From assembly GCF_900112065.1 (NCBI RefSeq), contig NZ_FOKE01000014.1, positions 62,001-126,000 on the forward strand: a stretch of DNA of 64,000 nucleotides, read 5' to 3'. Position 1 is the stretch's first letter; each line of letters starts with the position of its first letter. A program made the position numbers and the translations under genes. Origin of the DNA: Cohnella sp. OV330. GTDB lineage: Bacteria; Bacillota; Bacilli; Paenibacillales; Paenibacillaceae. This document shows, in pieces, positions 59,359 to 64,000 of the stretch. Under the pieces are notes generated by a model, which ran no database searches, had not been told where the DNA came from, and was given only the letters and a program-made list of their open reading frames with translations.

Positions 59359-60349
59359 GGACACTCTTCAGCACGTCATCCATTATCAAGCCGCTCGCGA
59401 TCGAATTCTGATTAAACCAATAACCCGAATCCGCCTCGAATACTTGTCCGGCCTTGACTGCCTTCAGCGACTTCCAGAGCGGATTGTCTGAAGGCGGCGC
59501 GGCGCGTCCGGGGCCGGAGATGACGAAAATATAATCGACGTCAGCAAGCTCGGCCAGCTTTTCGATCGAATACGTCTCGTAATTGCCGGTCACCACGGCC
59601 GGCTGCTTGAAGCCAAGCGCCTGATAAAGCGTGACGCCACCGTAGAAGTTCGGTCCGAACAGCTTAAAGCCCTTCTCGTCGACGCCTTGGAGGAGGACGG
59701 CGGTCTTGTCCTTCGGCAGGTCGCCGAGCCGCGCCTTCGCGTCCGCCAGCTTGTCGTCGTATTGTTTCAATGCAGCAGAGGCGGCATCTTCGTCGTTCAT
59801 AAGCTTGCCTAGCTTCTCCAGATTGCCCCGCCAGTCCGCGTCGTTGTCCGACAGCACGAACGTTGGCGCTATTTGCGCGAACTGCTCGTAGCTGCCTTCC
59901 GGCACGTATACGGGCGACAGGAAGATGATCAGGTCGGGGTTGTAAGAGAGCGCCTCTTCAGGCTTCAAACCGCCGTCCATTTTAAGCGCGGGAACGCCTG
60001 CGAGCTTGTCCTGCAAATATTGCTGGGGGACGCCGCCTGCGCTCCACTGCGCGACCGGCTTGATGCCGAGGGCGCTGAGCGGATCCTCCAAAAATGGAGC
60101 GATGATGCGCCGAGGATGCGCCGGCACCTTCACTTCATGGCCGGCGGCGTCGGTGAGCACGCGGTAATCCCCTGCATCATTGGCTTCTGCGGTTGCGGAC
60201 GATGCCGACGATGCCGATGCGCCGGACGCAGCCGTTGCGGATGCGGTCTCAGATGCGGTACTTTCGGCGTTCGAGTTGCCGCATGCGGCAAGTACGGAGA
60301 TAAGAACGACAAACGAAACGAATTGCGCAAACCGGATGAATCTGTTCAT
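59351..60349 (-). CDS. Iron-siderophore ABC transporter substrate-binding lipoprotein
   Basis: A 332-residue extracellular lipoprotein of the FepB/FhuD class. Signal peptide with lipobox SVLAACGN (Cys about 23), a Ser/Ala/Thr-rich linker, then YRVLTDAAGHEVKVPAHPRRIIAP and YNPDLIIFLSP, both typical. It is preceded by a Fur box and followed by the Btr-like regulator. Permease and ATPase genes are absent from the neighbourhood. Confidence 0.92.
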   Translation of the reverse strand: MNRFIRFAQFVSFVVLISVLAACGNSNAESTASETASATAASGASASSASSATAEANDAGDYRVLTDAAGHEVKVPAHPRRIIAPFLEDPLSALGIKPVAQWSAGGVPQQYLQDKLAGVPALKMDGGLKPEEALSYNPDLIIFLSPVYVPEGSYEQFAQIAPTFVLSDNDADWRGNLEKLGKLMNDEDAASAALKQYDDKLADAKARLGDLPKDKTAVLLQGVDEKGFKLFGPNFYGGVTLYQALGFKQPAVVTGNYETYSIEKLAELADVDYIFVISGPGRAAPPSDNPLWKSLKAVKAGQVFEADSGYWFNQNSIASGLIMDDVLKSVHA

Positions 60350-60370
60350 GTTCGAGGACCCCTATACAAT

Positions 60371-60385
60371 TGATATTGATTATCA
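60371..60385 (-). promoter_or_regulatory. Fur box
   Basis: TGATAATCAATATCA matches the 7-1-7 Fur consensus TGATAATNATTATCA at all but one position. It lies immediately downstream of the promoter, where iron-loaded Fur would block transcription. Confidence 0.85.
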
Positions 60386-60395
60386 TTCTTACGTT

Positions 60396-60424
60396 AGTAT
60401 AATGGCTATCCGCCCGGTTGTGAA
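60396..60424 (-). promoter_or_regulatory. Promoter of the siderophore-binding protein gene
   Basis: Minus strand: TTCACA (60419-60424), 17-base spacer, TATACT (60396-60401), followed by the Fur box. Confidence 0.7.
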
Positions 60425-60499
60425 TCGCCTATTGTGCTGTCTTTTCGTTCAGGCCCGCATAATGACTATAGGACAGGGACATTATTTTCGACGTTTGCA

Positions 60500-60534
60500 T
60501 AAAAAAACGTCCATGACCCTTGCGGTCATGGACG
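60500..60534 (-). terminator. Terminator after the CYTH-like gene
   Basis: Minus-strand perfect stem GTCCATGACC/GGTCATGGAC with a GCAA tetraloop-like turn-over, followed by GTTTTTTT. Confidence 0.92.
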
Positions 60535-60554
60535 CCAACGGCGACCGGCTTATT

Positions 60555-61418
60555 TTAATAGCGCTCCAATATCTTCGTCGTCTTGAGACCGTCTTGCGGC
60601 AAAAACCAGCCTTCCGAGATCAGCTTGTTCTTGAGCGAATCTCTCCTTGCGGACGCTGTCGCGTAATCGTCTTCCTTGAAGGAAGCTTCGACGAGATAAT
60701 CGTAGCCGGTTCCCGACGCCTTCTTGATTTCCCAAACCTCGATGTACAGCTCCTCGCCGCCCCATTCGCCGATCGATCGCTTGGCGCCGACAGGACCGTA
60801 AATATGGGCGTCGTGGAGAATGTCCTCGGCCCAGTCCCCGGACTGCCAATTATCCAGTTTGCCCGGAATGAGATCCACCGCCAGCTCTCTCGAATCTCCC
60901 TTGCCGGGCAGTTCCATGCCATCATAGCCGTCAAGCTCCGCATCCTTCTTGTTGCTGAAGCTGAGCGTCTGCGACGAGTAGCCCCAATCGATCTGCGCTT
61001 CAAAGTCGTCCTCGTCCGCGTCGAAGCCGTCCGCCGCAGCCGCATTTAACGCCGCCTGAACGTTGCCTCCGGCGATCGGATAACGCATTTTATACGTCAC
61101 CTCGAACGCCTCGTCGCTATCCGACTCCTTTTTCCGGATCCGAACGTCCCAGCCCTCGGCGTTCAAGGCCAGATCGTCGCCGTCCAAGTACTCGATGTTC
61201 ATTTTTTCGACCGAGGACGGCATGTCGAAAGCGTTCAGTATCGCGCTCTTCAGCTTGTGGTCCGAGCCCAGCACGACGGCCGGATCCAGATACCATTTCA
61301 CCTCGTAGTTCGGCGTCGCGACGCCCGCGGCATGAGCCGCCTGTCCGCCGGACCACCCGGATAACAGCGTACCTGCGCCCAGCATGGCGCTTGCCAAGAG
61401 CAGCGAACTTCTTTTCAT
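60555..61418 (-). CDS. Exported CYTH-like (triphosphate tunnel fold) protein of unknown function
   Basis: A 287-residue protein with a signal peptide (KRSS then LLLASAMLGAGTLLSG, cleavage probably after AAHA at about 30). The mature part reads NYEVKWYLDP ... VEKMNIEYLDGDDLALNAEGWDVRIRKKE ... FEVTYKMRYPI, a pattern like CYTH domains (distance-related to adenylate cyclase CyaB and thiamine triphosphatase), in which acidic and basic residues line a tunnel. Known CYTH proteins are mostly cytoplasmic, so an exported one is unusual. No functional partner is adjacent; it is monocistronic with GAAGGAGG before the ATG and a strong terminator. Confidence 0.65.
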   Translation of the reverse strand: MKRSSLLLASAMLGAGTLLSGWSGGQAAHAAGVATPNYEVKWYLDPAVVLGSDHKLKSAILNAFDMPSSVEKMNIEYLDGDDLALNAEGWDVRIRKKESDSDEAFEVTYKMRYPIAGGNVQAALNAAAADGFDADEDDFEAQIDWGYSSQTLSFSNKKDAELDGYDGMELPGKGDSRELAVDLIPGKLDNWQSGDWAEDILHDAHIYGPVGAKRSIGEWGGEELYIEVWEIKKASGTGYDYLVEASFKEDDYATASARRDSLKNKLISEGWFLPQDGLKTTKILERY

Positions 61419-61617
61419 TAATGAATCCCTCCTTCGAGTACCGTTCCGTACAGCGTCCGCCCGTAAACAGGCGATTCTATCGGCTCGGCTAGCTACAACT
61501 GTATCAAGCGATTATTCGCCGCGCATTCGTATGTTATCAACGCCGCATCAAGCCATTTTCGGCATATTCTTGCTTTCCATCGAATGTATCTATAAGGCTT
61601 AATGCTAAAAACAAGCG

Positions 61618-61665
61618 TAAATAAAAAACGCCTCGCGGGCGGGATAGAATCCCTCACGCGAGACG
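61618..61665 (-). terminator. Terminator after the drug exporter gene
   Basis: Minus-strand stem CGTCTCGCG/CGCGAGGCG enclosing a GGGAT/ATCCC inner hairpin, followed by TTTTTTA. The rest of the 61419-61697 gap holds only the upstream region of the CYTH-like gene, with no clear promoter. Confidence 0.85.
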
Positions 61666-61697
61666 TTGGCCGCCGGCAATCAGCGCGACGATTGAGT

Positions 61698-63200
61698 TTA
61701 TGAGTTGGCCGCTTCGGCCTTGGCGTTGCCCTCGGACTTGAGCACCTCGTGGTGCGGCTTCACTTTCCGAATGAAGAATGCCAGCACCAGTGCGGCGATC
61801 GTGATCCAAGTGGCGACGACGAACGCATGCTGGATGCCGTACAGCGTGGCTTCCTTGCCGATATCGATCAATTGCGGATTCGTCTTGTCGCTTGGATCGA
61901 TTCCGGCGGCGTTCTTGAGCGCCTCGCCTTCGTCGGCCGCCCTGTTCGTCATGATCGTAACGAGCAACGCGGTACCGAGCGCGCCGGCGACGTTACGCAG
62001 CGTCTGCGACATGGCCGATCCGTGCGAGTTGAGCGTCTGGGGCAGTTGATTCATGCCCGCCGTCTGGATCGGCATCATGAGCAGCGACATGCCGAACATC
62101 CGCGCGGAGTAGATCAGAATAATATGCATATAAGTGGAGTCCAGTGCGATCCGGCTCAGCTCCCACGTCGTAAAAGCCGTGATAATGAGACCGATGACGG
62201 CCAGCCAGCGCGCGCCGATCTTGTCGAAGATCATGCCCGTGATCGGAGACATGATGCCCATCAGAATGGCGCCCGGCAAAAGCAGGAGGCCGGATTCGAG
62301 CGGCGTGAAGCCGCGAATGTTCTGCAGATAGATCGGCATAAGCACCATCGCGGAGAACATGGCCATCGTAATAATGACGTTGATGACCGTCGTCAGCGAG
62401 TACATGTCGAACTTGAACACGCGGAATTCGAGCAGCGGTTTCTTCGCGGTCAGCTCTCGCCAGACGAACAGCACGAGCGCGACTGCGCCGACGATCAAGC
62501 TGACGACGACTCTCGTGCTGTCCCAGCCGTCGTTGCCGGCGTCGCTGAAGCCGTACAGGATGCCGCCGAAGCCGAGCGTGGAGAGCACGACGCCAAGCAC
62601 ATCCAATTTCGGCTTGGAGATTGGCGTGACGTTTTTCATCGATAAGGCGCCGTAGATTAACGAAAAAATGGCCAGTGGGAGTACGATATAGAACAGGACT
62701 CGCCAGGAATAGTGCTCGACGACCCAGCCGGAAAGCGTCGGACCGACGGCCGGCGCGAAAATCATGGCCAGACCCATCATGCCCATCGCCTTGCCGCGCT
62801 GTTCGATCGGGAAGATCGTCAGGAACACGACGGACATGAGCGGCATCATGATGCCCGCGCCGACGGCCTGGATCAAACGGCCGGTCAACAGCGTGCCGAA
62901 GTCCGGCGCGACCGCGGCCACGACGGTACCGACCGAGAACAGTCCCATGGCGACCATATACAATTGTCGGGTCGTGAACTTTGAAATCAAATAAGCGGTA
63001 ACCGGAATGACGACGCCGTTAACGAGCATGTAGCCCGTTACGAGCCATTGAATCGTATTGGACCCGATATTGAGGTCGGCCATCATTTTCGGCAGCGCGA
63101 CGTTCAGCAGCGTCTGGCTCAGCAGCGCGACGAAGGCGCCGATGAGGAGCGACGCGACGATCGGACCTTTTCTCAGGGTGGATGTTATGGCATTACTCAT
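61698..63200 (-). CDS. DHA2-family (14-TM) MFS multidrug exporter
   Basis: A 500-residue proton-driven exporter of the EmrB/QacA type. About 14 hydrophobic segments are visible; family motifs include LNVALPKMMADL after TM1, the motif-C-like GLAMIFAPAVGPTLSGWVVEHYSWR, and LIQAVGAGIMMPL. The ATG at 63200 overlaps the marR stop by eight bases, so the regulator and exporter are co-transcribed. Substrate is unknown. Confidence 0.93.
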   Translation of the reverse strand: MSNAITSTLRKGPIVASLLIGAFVALLSQTLLNVALPKMMADLNIGSNTIQWLVTGYMLVNGVVIPVTAYLISKFTTRQLYMVAMGLFSVGTVVAAVAPDFGTLLTGRLIQAVGAGIMMPLMSVVFLTIFPIEQRGKAMGMMGLAMIFAPAVGPTLSGWVVEHYSWRVLFYIVLPLAIFSLIYGALSMKNVTPISKPKLDVLGVVLSTLGFGGILYGFSDAGNDGWDSTRVVVSLIVGAVALVLFVWRELTAKKPLLEFRVFKFDMYSLTTVINVIITMAMFSAMVLMPIYLQNIRGFTPLESGLLLLPGAILMGIMSPITGMIFDKIGARWLAVIGLIITAFTTWELSRIALDSTYMHIILIYSARMFGMSLLMMPIQTAGMNQLPQTLNSHGSAMSQTLRNVAGALGTALLVTIMTNRAADEGEALKNAAGIDPSDKTNPQLIDIGKEATLYGIQHAFVVATWITIAALVLAFFIRKVKPHHEVLKSEGNAKAEAANS

Positions 63201-63645
63201 CTTTATTTTCCTCTCTCGCTTTGTGTAATATTTGCACGATGCGCCCATGTATGCGCAGCAGGTCGTTCAGATCTTCCTCGCCGAGCTCATTAAGCGGCGC
63301 CAGCATCATTTTACGCCGCTCGTCGATCTTTACCCACAATCCCTCGCCTTCAGGCGTCAATCTCAGCGAGATGGAACGACGATCGTTTTCCGGACGCTCT
63401 CTCGTGACGAGCTTCGCCTTGACCATCCGCTCTACGATACCGCTTGCCGTGCTTGGACCGACGAACAGGCATTCGGCCAACTCCGACAGGCTCATCTGCG
63501 GCCTTTCCCTCAGCGTCTTTAATACGAGCAGTTGGATCGGCGTGACGCCCAGATGATGGCCTGCACGCTGCATCGAATGGTAAAACGACTGGTTGACTTC
63601 CCTAAAGGACGTGAACAATTCCGAAATCAACGATTGATCTCGCAT
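63193..63645 (-). CDS. MarR-family transcriptional regulator
   Basis: A 150-residue winged-helix regulator: N-terminal dimerisation helices, the recognition region MSLSELAECLFVGPSTASGIVERMVKAKLV, and the wing TRERPENDRRSISLRLTPEG, all standard. It most likely represses its own operon with the exporter, relieved by an exported drug. Repeats at 63663-63723 upstream are the candidate operator. GGGGGAGG precedes the ATG. Confidence 0.93.
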   Translation of the reverse strand: MRDQSLISELFTSFREVNQSFYHSMQRAGHHLGVTPIQLLVLKTLRERPQMSLSELAECLFVGPSTASGIVERMVKAKLVTRERPENDRRSISLRLTPEGEGLWVKIDERRKMMLAPLNELGEEDLNDLLRIHGRIVQILHKAREENKDE

Positions 63646-63662
63646 CTCCCTCCCCCTTTTCC

Positions 63663-63723
63663 GAAATAATTAGGATTAGTCCCTAGAACCTTTTCCTTGC
63701 AAATAATTGTTCAACAAATAATT
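63663..63723 (-). promoter_or_regulatory. Candidate MarR operator: repeated AATTATTT elements
   Basis: On the minus strand AATTATTTG occurs at 63715-63723 and again at 63700-63708, with a third, AATTATTTC, at 63663-63671. Between the first two is the palindrome TTGTTGAACAA (63707-63717). All lie between the promoter and the marR start. Confidence 0.5.
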
Positions 63724-63735
63724 CGCATACGAAGT

Positions 63736-63764
63736 ATATTAGTACAGCTGGCTTAACCGGTCAA
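63736..63764 (-). promoter_or_regulatory. Promoter of the marR-exporter operon
   Basis: Minus strand: TTGACC (63759-63764), 17-base spacer, TAATAT (63736-63741). The repeats at 63700-63723 fall just downstream. Confidence 0.6.
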
Positions 63765-63781
63765 ACCTTATTTTTGCCCAA

Positions 63782-63828
63782 AAACAAAGAAAATCCGCAG
63801 CAAGCTGCCCTGAGGGCGGCTGCTGCGG
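63782..63828 (-). terminator. Terminator after ftsY
   Basis: Minus-strand stem CCGCAGCA/TGCTGCGG with an inner GCCCT/AGGGC, followed by ATTTTCTTTG. It shows that ftsY transcription is ended before the accessory block. Confidence 0.8.
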
Positions 63829-63859
63829 CCGGATGATCACGGTATTCCGCTGTGACGCT

Positions 63860-64000
63860 TTATTGCTCTTCGCCAGTCGGCTGTTCCTCCGCCAGCCCCG
63901 CGAATAGCGCATGGACGAATTGCTCGGCGTCGAACTGCTGCAGATCGTCCATCTTTTCGCCGAGTCCGACGAACTTGACCGGCAGCGACATCTCGCGCCG
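63860..64000 (-). CDS. ftsY: Signal recognition particle receptor FtsY, C-terminal end (runs off the window)
   Basis: Only the last 46 codons are present. The sequence LPVKFVGLGEKMDDLQQFDA followed by EQFVHALFAGL is the conserved C-terminal end of the FtsY GTPase domain, which receives SRP-ribosome complexes at the membrane. The TAA stop is at 63860-63862. In Bacillus-type genomes the next genes downstream are ylxM and ffh; here they start 48 kb further on. Confidence 0.95.
   Translation of the reverse strand, partial: RREMSLPVKFVGLGEKMDDLQQFDAEQFVHALFAGLAEEQPTGEEQ

Noticed and set aside
15656..63781. The 48 kb block as a classical genomic island or ICE
   Set aside because: No integrase, flanking direct repeats, tRNA or conjugation genes were found, so only the unusual position is claimed.

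Overview
The window looks like chromosomal DNA of a GC-rich, low-motility-context Firmicute of the Paenibacillaceae (Paenibacillus/Cohnella-like). The grounds are the Bacillus-type order of the housekeeping genes, strong AGGAGG ribosome binding sites, TTG and GTG starts, and regulators typical of Paenibacillaceae (YesN/YesM pairs, AraC-solute-binding fusions, PucR). Every intact gene is on the minus strand, so transcription runs from high to low coordinates. No tRNA, rRNA, CRISPR, insertion sequence or integrase was seen.

Housekeeping block (1-15.66 kb and 63.86-64 kb): ftsY (3' end), then ylxM-ffh-rpsP-khpA-rimM-trmD-rplS-lepB-ylqF-rnhB-ylqG-ylqH-yraN, comM, sucC-sucD, dprA and topA (5' end). 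This follows the Bacillus subtilis order, except that ylqD is absent, yraN and comM sit between ylqH and sucC, and ftsY is separated from ylxM by about 48 kb of accessory genes. ylxM-ffh has its own near-consensus promoter.

Accessory block, in transcription order: a MarR regulator and a 14-TM DHA2 drug exporter; a secreted CYTH-like protein; a Fur-box-controlled siderophore-binding lipoprotein with an AraC-binding-protein fusion regulator; a chemoreceptor-like gene remnant (the only plus-strand gene trace); a nine-gene catabolic operon at 47.1-57.2 kb; a YesM/YesN two-component system with a CUT1 sugar ABC transporter, asparaginase and cutC (38.2-46.8 kb) behind a candidate cre site; a purine-degradation region at 19.1-37.9 kb; an alcohol dehydrogenase and sugar isomerase pair; and a secreted copper-amine-oxidase-N-domain protein.

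The purine region holds pucR, a deaminase-type amidohydrolase, pucA and pucB (cofactor maturation), a BMP-family nucleoside/base ABC transporter, the three-subunit xanthine dehydrogenase (pucC, pucD, pucE), guanine deaminase, OHCU decarboxylase, 5-hydroxyisourate hydrolase, allantoinase, allantoate amidohydrolase and ureidoglycine aminotransferase. Together they would take up purines and degrade them from guanine/xanthine to glyoxylate and ammonia. No recognisable urate oxidase is present, so one step is unaccounted for.

The most unusual part is the nine-gene operon: 8-oxoguanine-deaminase-like amidohydrolase, Cys-nucleophile Ntn amidase, SDR, second TrzN/AtzB-like deaminase, Rieske oxygenase, alpha/beta hydrolase, a protein with three tandem RidA domains, maleate isomerase/Asp-Glu racemase-like protein, and cytosine deaminase-like amidohydrolase. 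The combination (deamination, oxygenation, amide hydrolysis, enamine clean-up) resembles the logic of the Rut uracil pathway and the nicotinate (Nic) pathway but matches neither. I infer an undescribed route for degrading a nitrogen heterocycle. All assignments are from reading the sequence; no searches were run.
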